64,000 bases of DNA, taken from Halospeciosus flavus (GTDB taxonomy: Archaea; Halobacteriota; Halobacteria; Halobacteriales; Halobacteriaceae). Below the pieces are notes generated by a model. The model worked only from the letters and a program-made list of their open reading frames with translations, did no database searches and had not been told where the DNA came from. Numbering within the stretch: the stretch's first letter is position 1; each line of letters starts with the position of its first letter. Below are positions 1 through 7,945 of this stretch, one piece after another. The position numbers were made by a program, and so were the translations under genes. The stretch covers positions 248,001 to 312,000 of the forward strand of contig NZ_CP122312.1 of NCBI RefSeq assembly GCF_029814175.1, written 5' to 3'.

Positions 1-1
1 G

Positions 2-493
2 GTGGTGGGCGTCCTCTCGTTCAGCCCGATGATGCTCCTGCTCGCGCTGTTCGTCTACGGCGCGGCCACCTCCGAGTCGCGGACCGTCGCGCTCGACGCC
101 GCGCTCGAAGGCCTGACCGTCCGCGACGTCACGACGGTCGAGAAGCCGACCATCGACGCCGACGCGTCGCTGAACGAGTTCGTCGACGAACTGATGCGGA
201 CGCGCAAGCAACTCTTCTTGGTCGAGGAGCACGGCCGCGTCGTCGGTACGGTCTCGATGGCCGATCTCCAGCGCGCCTCGAAGATCGACCGCGAGGCGAT
301 GCGCGTCTCCGACGTCATGGTCACCGACCACCCGCGTCTCACACCCGACGACGACGCATTCGAGGCGCTGGCCACGCTCGCCGGCGACCGTCGCGGTGTC
401 GCCTTCGTCGAGGTCGACGACGAGACCGTCGGCGCAGTGACTCGCGAAGACTTCACCGAGTTGCTCTCCTTCCAGAAAGAGTTCGTCGCCTGA
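2..493 (+). CDS. C-terminal part of M50-family (site-2) membrane metalloprotease with CBS domains
   Basis: The gene is cut by the left edge; 163 residues remain. The first 20 or so are hydrophobic (LSFSPMMLLLALFVYGAAT) and fit a last transmembrane helix. About residues 38-90 and 98-155 form two CBS repeats, including TVSMADLQ and VSDVMVTDHPRL. Haloarchaeal M50 zinc proteases commonly carry a CBS pair after the membrane core, where it may sense adenine nucleotides; that role is family knowledge, not visible here. The catalytic HExxH lies outside the window, so protease identity is inferred from the layout. A standalone CBS membrane protein is the alternative. A T6 run follows the stop. Confidence 0.65.
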   Translation: MVGVLSFSPMMLLLALFVYGAATSESRTVALDAALEGLTVRDVTTVEKPTIDADASLNEFVDELMRTRKQLFLVEEHGRVVGTVSMADLQRASKIDREAMRVSDVMVTDHPRLTPDDDAFEALATLAGDRRGVAFVEVDDETVGAVTREDFTELLSFQKEFVA

Positions 494-506
494 CCGTTCG
501 GACGAC

Positions 507-519
507 CCAGTTTTTTCGA
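507..519 (+). terminator. T-rich terminator after the M50/CBS gene
   Basis: A run of six T (511-516) lies 18 nt after the stop codon at 491-493 in otherwise GC-rich DNA. Archaeal RNA polymerase terminates at such T-tracts without needing a hairpin. Confidence 0.45.
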
Positions 520-635
520 GTCGACCGTCACGGGAAAATTGTCGGACTCTTCGGGTGGATAGTCGGTGGAAGTGACTGCTTCGAGAGACTACAGATAGCC
601 ATTACGTTGAATTCCTCACACCACCAATGCCATTG

Positions 636-800
636 ACATCCTCCCCCGCCTGAAGGCGGGGGTTCCCGAGCGTTGGGATATTGTGGTTTACGGTGCGGCT
701 TGTTCTCGCGGTGTGAATACACCGCTTGTCTGGTCGAACTGGTACACCGATGGCTGTGCCAACCAGCCGTTACTCCTATCCCCGGACGAACTGTCCGCTG
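636..800 (-). ncRNA. Predicted omega RNA (reRNA) of the tnpB element
   Basis: In studied TnpB systems the guide RNA spans the 3' end of tnpB and the right end, with the guide taken from flanking DNA just past the boundary. Here that would be the tnpB 3' end plus the 643-662 hairpin, transcribed leftward, with a guide from roughly 615-635. The hairpin is visible; processing ends and guide length are inferred. Confidence 0.4.
643..662 (-). repeat. Right-end hairpin of the tnpB element
   Basis: Perfect inverted repeat CCCCCGCC / GGCGGGGG around a 4-nt loop, adjoining TTCCCGAGCG. This GC hairpin is a frequent right-end signature of haloarchaeal tnpB elements. Confidence 0.7.
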
Positions 801-1965
801 GATTCAGAGGTACTTTCCGGATATTTTCTGCGCCATTCACGTCTGCGTTCGCGACGAGATCGCACTTGTCACAAACATACAGACCGCGTTCGACACGATT
901 CGAGTCGTCTTCACGCCCGCAACACGAGCAGGTTCGGGATGTCCTACGTTCATCGACCTGTTCGACCGCGATACCGTGCATCTCGGCTTTGTAGGTGAGC
1001 AGGTTCGTGAACCGATCGAACGCCCATCCGTGGAGGTCGAGATTGCCGTGTGGCCCCCAATTCTTGGCTTCACCAGCCTCGTCCTCACGAACGCCTTCGA
1101 GATCGCCGATCGCGATTTGCCCGATTCCTTTCTCGACGCATCGGTCGACGATATGCTTGGCGAGCGTGTGGAAGTAGTGCGTTCGTCGATTCGACCACTT
1201 CCGATGGAGACGCTCGACCCGTGTCGAGGTTGAATCATCGGAGCGGGCGATACGTTTCCCGAAGTAGTAGCCGTCTTCTTTGAGACAGTCGAGCGGGTAG
1301 AGTTCTGCAGTCTCGTCCTCGTAGGCGAGTGTCGCGAACGTACAAATGCCGAGATCGATCCCGGTAGTTTGCTCGCCGGGAGCGTTGGGCACGTCGAGTT
1401 CGCGTTTACAGACGAAGTGTAGTTCCCACTCGTCGCCCGTCCAGACTGCCCGAACCTGCTGGACGCTCGTGACGTCACCAAGGTCGACATCGGGACGAGT
1501 CTGATACTCACAGAGGATGAAATCCGCCCAGTAGTCTTTGGTGTTGTCGCCTTTCGAGAGGCGGACGTGGTCGTGTTTCGTGTCGAGTTTGAAGCCGGCG
1601 TTTTTGAACGTGACCGTGCTGCGCGGGTGTTCATCACCGCGCTTGCGGTAGCCGGGTGGGTTCGCGCGGGTATCGCCGTTCTGTCGCTTGCCGTACCAAG
1701 AGCGGAACGCTTCAGCGAGTTCTTGCAGAACGCGCTGACTTGACTGCGAGTGCAGATCATCATAGCGCTCGTGACTCTTGAGATACGACGTGAGTTCATC
1801 ATGCTCTGGAATATAGCCGATCTCGTCCCAGATGCGAGCGGAAGTCCAGCGACCAATATTCCAGAGTTTCGAAGCGGCAAAACCGAGGGCGTCAAGATCG
1901 CCAGCGACCTGCGAGCGGTTTTGAATACTCGCTTTGTAGGTTCGCGTGACGACCTTTTTCGCCAT
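688..1965 (-). CDS. tnpB: TnpB, RNA-guided endonuclease of an IS200/IS605-type element
   Basis: The 425-residue protein has the usual TnpB layout. An N-terminal nucleic-acid-binding region comes first. The RuvC-like core shows GIDLG near residue 202 (first catalytic Asp), IGDLEG near 300 (Glu) and ADVNGAEN near 380 (last Asp). Between them lies a zinc finger with CSCCG and CDKC pairs near 350-375. All expected catalytic and zinc residues are present and the frame is open, so it may be active. TnpB cuts DNA matched by its omega RNA and helps retain the element; in this lone gene that is inferred from the family. The ATG lies next to AAAAAGGTCG-type coding typical of the family start (MAKKV). 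Confidence 0.9.
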   Translation of the reverse strand: MAKKVVTRTYKASIQNRSQVAGDLDALGFAASKLWNIGRWTSARIWDEIGYIPEHDELTSYLKSHERYDDLHSQSSQRVLQELAEAFRSWYGKRQNGDTRANPPGYRKRGDEHPRSTVTFKNAGFKLDTKHDHVRLSKGDNTKDYWADFILCEYQTRPDVDLGDVTSVQQVRAVWTGDEWELHFVCKRELDVPNAPGEQTTGIDLGICTFATLAYEDETAELYPLDCLKEDGYYFGKRIARSDDSTSTRVERLHRKWSNRRTHYFHTLAKHIVDRCVEKGIGQIAIGDLEGVREDEAGEAKNWGPHGNLDLHGWAFDRFTNLLTYKAEMHGIAVEQVDERRTSRTCSCCGREDDSNRVERGLYVCDKCDLVANADVNGAENIRKVPLNPADSSSGDRSNGWLAQPSVYQFDQTSGVFTPREQAAP

Positions 1966-2310
1966 ACGTAACCTATGTCGAGAGAGCGACTTGAAGGTTC
2001 AGATTTCCGCGTGTGGAATATCCGGCTCTGACCGTGGAGCGTGCCCCAGTCGTCGGATTCATTCTGTCCCCGAAGGGGCCAGGCATTCTCCTTCGATTAA
2101 TGTGAACTGTCTGTGAGGGCAAACTATCCACCGAGGTACTGGGACGAAACCCGACGTCCGGCACAGTGTTCTGCCTGTTCAATTGACCTCGCTCACTTCC
2201 TCCGACGCCGGACTTGTATCCACGTCGCACCGAACTCTTCGGACACTCTCGCCGAGCTGGACCGTCCCACTTCTGCGGCTTGAAGCGGGTAAACGGTCGA
2301 CTTCCCTCGC
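1966..2310. other. Intergenic stretch with tnpB left end; nothing else recognised
   Basis: This 345-nt gap holds the tnpB upstream region and the left-end hairpin at 2068-2078. From about 2100 to 2310 I see no gene, clear promoter or repeat. The amidase gene ends at 2311 on the minus strand, so no downstream start is expected here. Confidence 0.5.
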
Positions 2311-3624
2311 CTACTCGGTCAACAGACCGACGTCGTCGGCGAGCAGTTCGCTCCAGCCGAGCAGTTCTTCGTCGGCGCCGAAGCGCGCACTACACTGGAG
2401 ACCGAGCGGGAGGCCCTCACCGGTCTCGTCGACCGGGAGCGTCACCGTCGGGAGGCCGCTGTGCGTCCACGGGAGGTTCATCACCGGGTCGCCCGTGTCG
2501 TCGATGCCCTCCGGCGCAGGGCCGGGTGCGGCGGGGCTGACCCACACGTCGATGCCGTGTTCGTCCATCGCGTCGTGGAGGGTTTCGTGGAGGTCGTGGC
2601 GACCGCGTCGGCCGGCCGCGAGTTCGGGGACGCCGACTTCGTCGCCTTCGGTCACGAGGTCGCGTGTCTCCGGGGCGTAGTCGTCGGAGTGGTCGGGGTA
2701 CCACCCCCGCTCGCGGTGGACGAGCGCCATCTCGCCGGCCATCAGTCGTTCGTGGCGCTCGTTCACGGCCTCGACGTCGTCGAGCACGTCCGTCCGTACG
2801 ATCTCGTAGCCCGCCTGGTCGAGCGCGTCGAGTTGGGCCTCGAACCGTCGGCGGCCGACCTCGTCGGCCTGGTCGAGGTACGCCTCGGCGGGGACACCGA
2901 GCGTCGGCCGGAACCCGGACTCGGGGAGGGTGTCCCAGTCGTCGCAGAGGACCGCGGCGGCGAGTTCCGCACCTGCGACGTCCTGTGTGAACCAGCCGAC
3001 GTGGTCGACCGACGTCGACACGGGGACGACGCCGTCGGTGGGGACGCGCCCGAAACTCGGCTTGACGCCGACGACGCCGCAGAACGCGGCCGGGCGGACG
3101 ACCGACCCGACCGTCTGCGTCCCGAGCGCGAGGGGACAGAGGCCGGCCGCGACGGCCGCCGCGCTCCCCGAGGAGGACCCGCCGGGCGTCCGACCGGGGT
3201 CGTGGGGATTGCGCGTCGGCCCGGGTGCGAAGTAGGCGAACTCCGCGGTGACGGTCTTGCCGAGGGGGACGGCCCCGGCGTCGGCGAGGCGGGTCCACGC
3301 GGTCGATTCGGGGGCTTCGAGCACCTCGGGGGGGAGGTCCGACCCGGCCCTCGTGGGGAGACCGTCGACGGCGAAGACGTCCTTCACGCCGACCGGGACG
3401 CCGTAGAGCGGCGGTCGGTCGGCGGGGGCGTCGAACGTGTCCTCCAGCGAGTCGACGCGCGCTTCGAGTCGGTCCCACCGCCCGTCTTCGGGGAGGAAGG
3501 CCTCGACGTCCGGTTCGACGTCGTCGAAGCGGTCGCGGCAGGCGTCGAGGTACGAAGACGGAGCGATGCGGCCCGTCCGGAGGACGTCGGCGGCGTCGGC
3601 GAGACGCGCCTCGTTGACGAACAT
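2311..3624 (-). CDS. Amidase-signature family hydrolase (GatA-like)
   Basis: The 437-residue protein belongs to the amidase-signature family, which hydrolyses amide bonds with a Ser-cisSer-Lys triad. The lysine is in VGVKDVF (about residue 80), the Gly/Ser-rich signature is PGGSSSGSAAAVAAG (about 147-162), and the nucleophile position is the Ser of TQTVGSVVRPAAF, where VGS replaces the usual GGS. No GatB or GatC neighbour is present, and GatA-specific features cannot be confirmed, so a role as a free amidase is more likely than one in tRNA amidation. The substrate is unknown. It is the last leftward gene before the tnpB element. Confidence 0.85.
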   Translation of the reverse strand: MFVNEARLADAADVLRTGRIAPSSYLDACRDRFDDVEPDVEAFLPEDGRWDRLEARVDSLEDTFDAPADRPPLYGVPVGVKDVFAVDGLPTRAGSDLPPEVLEAPESTAWTRLADAGAVPLGKTVTAEFAYFAPGPTRNPHDPGRTPGGSSSGSAAAVAAGLCPLALGTQTVGSVVRPAAFCGVVGVKPSFGRVPTDGVVPVSTSVDHVGWFTQDVAGAELAAAVLCDDWDTLPESGFRPTLGVPAEAYLDQADEVGRRRFEAQLDALDQAGYEIVRTDVLDDVEAVNERHERLMAGEMALVHRERGWYPDHSDDYAPETRDLVTEGDEVGVPELAAGRRGRHDLHETLHDAMDEHGIDVWVSPAAPGPAPEGIDDTGDPVMNLPWTHSGLPTVTLPVDETGEGLPLGLQCSARFGADEELLGWSELLADDVGLLTE

Positions 3625-3667
3625 GCCGGAACCACGGACGGCCGTCGAGAAATAGGTTGGTCCTTTC

Positions 3668-3871
3668 TCAGTGCCCGGTCCAGGCTTCGAGCATGTGGAC
3701 GAACAGGCCGCCCACGGCCAGGAGCGAGACTGCGGTCACGAGACCGACGGTCGCCATCGTCGCGCCCACTACTTGCCAGATTGCGAGGATACCGAGGACG
3801 ACGACGACGGCGGCGGCGAAGAACACGCCGATGCCGAGGTCGTCTACGAAGGACGTCTGTTGTGTCGCCAT
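3668..3871 (-). CDS. Small two-helix membrane protein, function unknown
   Basis: A 67-residue protein starting MATQQTSF. Residues about 12-33 (GVFFAAAVVVVLGILAIW) and 38-60 (ATVGLVTAVSLLAVGGLFVHML) are strong transmembrane helices, leaving almost no soluble part. No family is recognised; small membrane proteins of this shape are common in haloarchaea. It is followed on the same strand by the amidase, 44 nt away. The hydrophobic pattern and clean ATG support it as a real gene. Confidence 0.6.
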   Translation of the reverse strand: MATQQTSFVDDLGIGVFFAAAVVVVLGILAIWQVVGATMATVGLVTAVSLLAVGGLFVHMLEAWTGH

Positions 3872-3922
3872 AGACGGGGGTACAGATTCAGGGACTAAAT
3901 AGCTACCAGATACGCAGTCCCT

Positions 3923-4318
3923 TCAGGCAGCGTCGCCGTCGACCGCTCCGTCGGCGGACTCGTCGATGGACTCGTCGGTCTCGTCGGTGGACTCGTCGGT
4001 CTCGTCGGTCTCGTTGCGCTCCCCAGTGTCGGCGCTCTCGTCCGACTCTTCGCGTCGGCCTTCAAGGAAGAGACCGGTCAGTCCGGTGACGACCATGCCG
4101 ACACCGGCGGCGCGCGTCGAGTCGACGTACCACTCCTTCGGTTCGAGGTCGCCGACGTTCTCGAAGGCGGTCCCGTAGGCCTGCATCCCGAGACGGATGC
4201 CGATCCGCGGGGCGACGGCGGAGACGATTCCCTGGAGGACGAGCCAGCCGTAACCGAGTCGGCGGAGTTGACGGAGTTTCGTGTCGAACACGGCCGGACC
4301 TTCGTCCCGACCTGACAA
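3923..4318 (-). CDS. Hypothetical membrane-associated protein with acidic repeat tail
   Basis: The 131-residue protein has moderately hydrophobic segments near 22-40 (YGWLVLQGIVSAVAPRIG) and 68-85 (AAGVGMVVTGLTGLFL). A highly acidic tail follows from about residue 90, built on repeats of DETDES. The repeat is also visible in the DNA as GACTCGTCG units near 3957-4010. The tail looks like a low-complexity acidic extension typical of salt-in proteins. No family is recognised. It starts 20 nt after the end of pckA on the same strand, so the two may share a transcript. Confidence 0.55.
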   Translation of the reverse strand: MSGRDEGPAVFDTKLRQLRRLGYGWLVLQGIVSAVAPRIGIRLGMQAYGTAFENVGDLEPKEWYVDSTRAAGVGMVVTGLTGLFLEGRREESDESADTGERNETDETDESTDETDESIDESADGAVDGDAA

Positions 4319-4337
4319 GAAAGTAGAGGTCGCGACC

Positions 4338-5852
4338 TCAGTACGTCGCGTCCGCGATGTCGTCGTCGAGGTCCTCGAACTGCGCGAGGTACTCCACCCG
4401 CTCCGCGCGGAGGGCGGCCCGTGCTCCCTCGAAGTCCTCGACGTGGTCGGGGACGACGAAGCGGTCGACGTCGAACCCGGGCAACTCGGCCGGGACCGTC
4501 AGGTCGAGGTCGCCGTCGTGGGTCCACTCGACGCGCTCGCGGGCGACGGCTTCGAGGACGGCGACGGTCTCCTCGACGCCCACGTCGACGGGGTCGTCCG
4601 TGCCGACGACGCCCGTGTTGATGACGAAACAGTCGACGTCGAGGTCGGCGACGAGGTCGCGGAACCGGTTGCCCTCCTCGCCCTCGGAGCCGACGATGAA
4701 CGGGTTCGTCCCGACGACGCGGATGGACTCGCCCGCACGCGAGGGGTCGCCGGCGCTCGTCTCGACGGACTCGCCGAGCATGAACGCGACCGCCGCCTGC
4801 TCGTCCGTGAGCTTCGCGACCGGCGGCATCAGCGGGTTACGCGTGATGAAGAACACCTGGTCGACCTGGTCGAGGTCGACGTCGTCGGCCGAACTCTCCA
4901 GTTGGTCGCGCCGGACGACCGCCCGCGCGTTCCGGCCGTACCGCGGTTCGTCGAAGTGGACCGTCCCGTCGTCGTCGACGGCGACGTTGTCGAGGACGGC
5001 GCTCTCGTCGGTCGCGGCCTCGTGGAGTTCGGGCTGTTCGTCGGGTCCGAGACCGATGGTCTTGATGTAGAGTCCGCCGCCCTCGCTGCCGGCGACGGTG
5101 CCGGAGGGGAGGAGCGCACAGACGTCGTCCTGGAGCATCTCCGCGCCCTCGGGGTCGTCGAGCCAGAGACCGTGGCTGGTCAGCGTCGACTTCCCGGTGC
5201 CCGAGAGGCCGAGGAACACCTGCCCGACCTCCCGCTCGCCGTCCTCGTCGTCGAGGGTGACGCGCTTGCTCCCGGCGTGGAGACCGAGCCCGCCGAGTTG
5301 CTTCACGCGGTGCATGAACAGGCGGAGGAAGGACTTCTTCGCCTCGCCGGTGTAGTCGGTCCCGAGGACCGTCGTGACGCCCTCGTCGGGGAGGACGCGG
5401 ATACAGGGTTCGTCGGTCGCGTCGGGGAGCTGGGCGGTGACGAAGTCCGGCTCCTCGCCCTCGGCGGGTTCGAGGAGCGTCGCCCACGCGAGGGCGATGC
5501 GGCCGTACTCTCGCGGGAGGAACAGCCGGCAGACGAACGACGTCTCCGGGTGCCGTCCGACGACGCGGTCGACGCACAGCACGTCGTTGGTCGGGTCGGA
5601 CGCCCACTCGACCCCGCGTTCGACGACGGCGTCGTCGGCCCCGTCGAACTCGGCGTCGACGGCGTTCTTCGTCCGGTCGGCGCTCCGCGAGCGGGAGTCG
5701 CTCACGTACGACGCCGACCCGTACTCCGTCGTCGTCTCCAGGTGCGCGGAGAACTCGCGGAGGTCCGCGAGCGACGGGTTGTACGTGACGTGGTCGGCTG
5801 TCGTCGGGTCCGGGAAGTCCGCAGGCGTCGGCCGGCTCCTGGCTTTTGCCAT
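4338..5852 (-). CDS. pckA: Phosphoenolpyruvate carboxykinase (ATP)
   Basis: This enzyme converts oxaloacetate and ATP to PEP, CO2 and ADP, the entry step of gluconeogenesis. The 504-residue protein carries the kinase P-loop GLSGTGKSTL (about 226-235), a metal-site stretch with LQDDVCALL (about 252-260), an IKTIGL segment and the conserved LMPPVAKLTDEQA (about 356-368). Length is close to bacterial ATP-type enzymes (about 520-540). The start MAKARS is supported by a TATA box 30 nt upstream, giving a near-leaderless mRNA. No carbon-catabolite operator could be recognised. Confidence 0.9.
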   Translation of the reverse strand: MAKARSRPTPADFPDPTTADHVTYNPSLADLREFSAHLETTTEYGSASYVSDSRSRSADRTKNAVDAEFDGADDAVVERGVEWASDPTNDVLCVDRVVGRHPETSFVCRLFLPREYGRIALAWATLLEPAEGEEPDFVTAQLPDATDEPCIRVLPDEGVTTVLGTDYTGEAKKSFLRLFMHRVKQLGGLGLHAGSKRVTLDDEDGEREVGQVFLGLSGTGKSTLTSHGLWLDDPEGAEMLQDDVCALLPSGTVAGSEGGGLYIKTIGLGPDEQPELHEAATDESAVLDNVAVDDDGTVHFDEPRYGRNARAVVRRDQLESSADDVDLDQVDQVFFITRNPLMPPVAKLTDEQAAVAFMLGESVETSAGDPSRAGESIRVVGTNPFIVGSEGEEGNRFRDLVADLDVDCFVINTGVVGTDDPVDVGVEETVAVLEAVARERVEWTHDGDLDLTVPAELPGFDVDRFVVPDHVEDFEGARAALRAERVEYLAQFEDLDDDIADATY

Positions 5853-5877
5853 TCTACGAGAAACTGGGCGATACAGT

Positions 5878-5885
5878 TTGATAAA
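5878..5885 (-). promoter_or_regulatory. TATA box of pckA
   Basis: Minus-strand TTTATCAA is centred 30 nt before the pckA ATG at 5852. It lies in the AT-richer gap 5853-5930, and the spacing predicts a 5' leader of only a few nucleotides. Confidence 0.6.
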
Positions 5886-6013
5886 CTCACCGAGAACGGG
5901 TGTATTTGCTAAAATCAGTAACTCAGATTCGCGTTAGCGTTTCCGTTCCCGTGGTCCGACTTCGCCCGGTTCGGCTCGGTGCCGTCCCGTCGGCGAGTCG
6001 GCGGCGTCGCGAT

Positions 6014-6238
6014 TCACACGAACTCGGTGAGCGCGAGTAGGATGTTGGGGGCGACCAGGAGGACGAGTCCGACGACGATCAACGCTGCCGGGAGCACGAG
6101 GAGGGTCATCTCGGTGAACAGCCACAGCCCGAGCCCCGCGAGAATGGCGACGATGCCGACGATTCGGAGGAGCCAGACGAACACTCCTTCGAGTTCGGAG
6201 TCGGCGATGACGTCGACTGCTTCGAGTGCTTCGTCCAT
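6014..6238 (-). CDS. Small two-helix membrane protein, function unknown
   Basis: A 74-residue protein with an acidic N-terminus (MDEALEAVDVIADSELEGV) and two transmembrane helices at about 20-42 (FVWLLRIVGIVAILAGLGLW) and 46-68 (LLVLPAALIVVGLVLLVAP). No family is recognised. It lies between the divergent-looking control region of pckA and the TRAM gene, both also on the minus strand. Confidence 0.6.
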   Translation of the reverse strand: MDEALEAVDVIADSELEGVFVWLLRIVGIVAILAGLGLWLFTEMTLLVLPAALIVVGLVLLVAPNILLALTEFV

Positions 6239-6291
6239 GGTGTCGATACTTCCGTCCGGAGGGACTTAGCGGGTGTGGCCGACGCGGCCGC

Positions 6292-6639
6292 TCAGGCGCG
6301 GCCGACGAACGTCGCGTCCGCGGAGGTCCGGTCCGTGTTGAACGAGAGCACTCGCGCACGGATCACGTCGCCCGTCGAGACGTCGCTCGGGACGTCCTCG
6401 GTGAAGAGGACGAACCCCTCGACCTTCCCGACGGCGACCCGTTCGCCCGAGTGGTGGTCGGTGAACTCGGTGACGCCGAACTCGTACTCCTCGCCGACGT
6501 CGACCGGCGGTTCACGCTCCTGTGCTGCTTCGTGTGCTCGCTTCGACTGTCGAACGTCGCTCCGGCGTTGTCGGACGACCAGCGTGCCGAGGAGAACCGC
6601 GACGAGAACGGCGCCGGCACCGACCCAAACGAGTTCCAT
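6292..6639 (-). CDS. Membrane-anchored TRAM-domain protein
   Basis: The 115-residue protein has an N-terminal transmembrane helix (about residues 4-22, VWVGAGAVLVAVLLGTLVV), a basic/charged linker and a C-terminal TRAM domain (about 50-115), with GEEYEFGVTEF and GDVIRARVLSF strands. TRAM domains are small beta-barrels that bind RNA; a membrane-tethered one suggests RNA handling at the membrane, which is inference. I chose ATG 6639 over an in-frame GTG at 6651 because the TATA box at 6663-6670 puts the transcription start at about 6640, so the GTG would not be transcribed. Confidence 0.75.
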   Translation of the reverse strand: MELVWVGAGAVLVAVLLGTLVVRQRRSDVRQSKRAHEAAQEREPPVDVGEEYEFGVTEFTDHHSGERVAVGKVEGFVLFTEDVPSDVSTGDVIRARVLSFNTDRTSADATFVGRA

Positions 6640-6662
6640 ACCTCTGTTCACGAGTCGAGTGG

Positions 6663-6670
6663 GTTTATAA
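6663..6670 (-). promoter_or_regulatory. TATA box of the TRAM gene
   Basis: Minus-strand TTATAAAC is centred 28 nt before ATG 6639. This predicts a leaderless mRNA and decides the start codon against the upstream GTG at 6651. Confidence 0.65.
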
Positions 6671-6699
6671 GCGGTGGCGCACCTCTTCGAAAATCGACA

Positions 6700-6894
6700 C
6701 TACTCCTCGTCGGCGACGGTGACGATCTCGGCGCCGGGTGCGTTCTGCTTCACGCTCTCGATGCCCTGCTCGCACTTCTGCCGACTCGCGTACCCTTCTC
6801 CGCTGTCGGCGATGATGTTCCCGTTGTCGTGGACGAGTCGCCAGCGCCACTCGTCCTCGTGGTTCGTGTACACCTCGAAGGTGGCCTTCGACAT
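6700..6894 (-). CDS. DUF1508 / HVO_2922-like small protein
   Basis: The 64-residue protein MSKATFEVYTNHEDEWRWRL... matches the DUF1508 (YegP/HVO_2922) fold: a beta-hairpin with the WRWRLVHDNGNIIADSGEGY core and a CEQGIESVK helix. The function of the family is not established; the Haloferax protein is a small dimer known by structure. The start at 6894 gives the usual family length. It stands alone between the TRAM gene and the beta-propeller gene, all on the minus strand. Confidence 0.8.
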   Translation of the reverse strand: MSKATFEVYTNHEDEWRWRLVHDNGNIIADSGEGYASRQKCEQGIESVKQNAPGAEIVTVADEE

Positions 6895-6949
6895 ACACGG
6901 TGCTTCGTCGGAGGGGGAGAAAGGCGTACTGGCGGCCGCGACGCGGGTC

Positions 6950-7825
6950 CTACTGCGGTCGCGTCCGTTCGATGGCCGTGCCGCTCGACCCGACCGCGAG
7001 GTCGGATTTCCCGAGAGCGACGCCGTAGAGGTCGGTCGACGCCGGCGTCTCGACGCGCTCCCACGTCCCGTCGACGAGGTCCGCGATCGTGCCGTTCGTC
7101 CCGGCGACGACGACCGAGTGTCCGGCCGTGACCGTGTGAGTCGCACTGATTCCGGTGTCGAACTTCTGCGTCTCGCCGGAGGCCGGGTCGTGCGTGTAGC
7201 CGAAACCGCTCGCCGTCAGCGCGTAGACGGTCCCGCCGCTGACAGCGACGTCGACGAGGTCGGTGTCGACGAGGTCGGTCGCCGACCAGGTCTGTCCGTC
7301 GGAACTGGCGAAGAGTTTCCCCGACGTGTTGACCGCGTACAACTGCCCGTCGCCGACGGCGAGACCGCCGATAGACTGACCCGCGGACCGCGGCTTGACG
7401 AGGTTCGTCGATTCGAGTTCGCTGCCGGCGAGGCGGAGCGTGACGACCTCGCCGTTGTTGTCCGCGACCCGGACGACCTCGCTGCCGGCCTCCCCGTCGA
7501 CTAGCACGTCGTTCCACTGGTCGCTCTGTCCTTCGGGGGCCGAGAAGTCGACGACGTCGCCGGCCTCGACGTCGAAGTAGCCGAGAGAACCGCTCGACCC
7601 GGCGAACCAGACGCGCTTCCCGCCCGCCGTGGTGGCGACTGATTTGAGGACGTTCGAGTTGCCAGTCGGGCCGGAGTCGAGTAGTGTCGACCACGTCCCC
7701 GCCGCGCGTTCGAGGAGGGTGCCGCTGTCCCCGACAGTGTACACTCGATTCTCGTAACGAACGACGTCGTGCAGCGTGCTACTGAACGGGACGTCGACGT
7801 GCTCCCACGGTTGGTCGTTGTCCAT
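6950..7825 (-). CDS. Beta-propeller repeat protein (photosystem-stability/BNR-like)
   Basis: The 291-residue protein is made of about six or seven repeats of 40-45 residues with the pattern Y.VGDSGTLLER...W, as in VYTVGDSGTLLERAAGTW and LYAVNTSGKLFASSDGQTW. This is a beta-propeller of the YCF48/BNR-like kind. No signal peptide is seen, so it is probably cytoplasmic, and the partner is unknown. The start MDNDQPWEHVDVP (ATG 7825) opens directly into the first blade; the sequence upstream to 7900 is not repeat-like and is left out. The gene is divergent from the TetR gene, 120 nt away. Confidence 0.7.
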   Translation of the reverse strand: MDNDQPWEHVDVPFSSTLHDVVRYENRVYTVGDSGTLLERAAGTWSTLLDSGPTGNSNVLKSVATTAGGKRVWFAGSSGSLGYFDVEAGDVVDFSAPEGQSDQWNDVLVDGEAGSEVVRVADNNGEVVTLRLAGSELESTNLVKPRSAGQSIGGLAVGDGQLYAVNTSGKLFASSDGQTWSATDLVDTDLVDVAVSGGTVYALTASGFGYTHDPASGETQKFDTGISATHTVTAGHSVVVAGTNGTIADLVDGTWERVETPASTDLYGVALGKSDLAVGSSGTAIERTRPQ

Positions 7826-7908
7826 ACATTTCGGAGGGGACAGACACGTAAAATATGTGGACTCGACCACCGGATTCTGTCCACCGGCTGGACGAGGCAC
7901 AACGCTCT

Positions 7909-7926
7909 TGACTGACCAGCCAGTCA
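7909..7926. promoter_or_regulatory. Candidate TetR operator
   Basis: Perfect inverted repeat TGACTG-N6-CAGTCA lies 19-37 nt before the TetR start, followed by further AGTCAGTCAGT half-sites at 7933-7944. Its place at the promoter of tetR-MATE fits autoregulation; binding is inferred. Confidence 0.6.
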
Positions 7927-7945
7927 GACTACACAGTCAGTCAGT

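Larger units (their letters stand above)
636..2096 (-). mobile_element. Solo tnpB element, IS200/IS605 superfamily (IS1341 type)
   Basis: The element holds one gene, tnpB, and no TnpA transposase. The right end (low coordinates) carries a perfect 8-bp hairpin, CCCCCGCC at 643-650 with GGCGGGGG at 655-662. The left end carries CCCC-GAA-GGGG at 2068-2078 beside AGGCATTCTCC. Subterminal hairpins instead of inverted repeats, and no target duplication, are typical of this superfamily. Exact boundaries are estimates. The insertion sits after the protease gene and appears to disrupt nothing. Without TnpA it would need help in trans to move. Confidence 0.75.
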
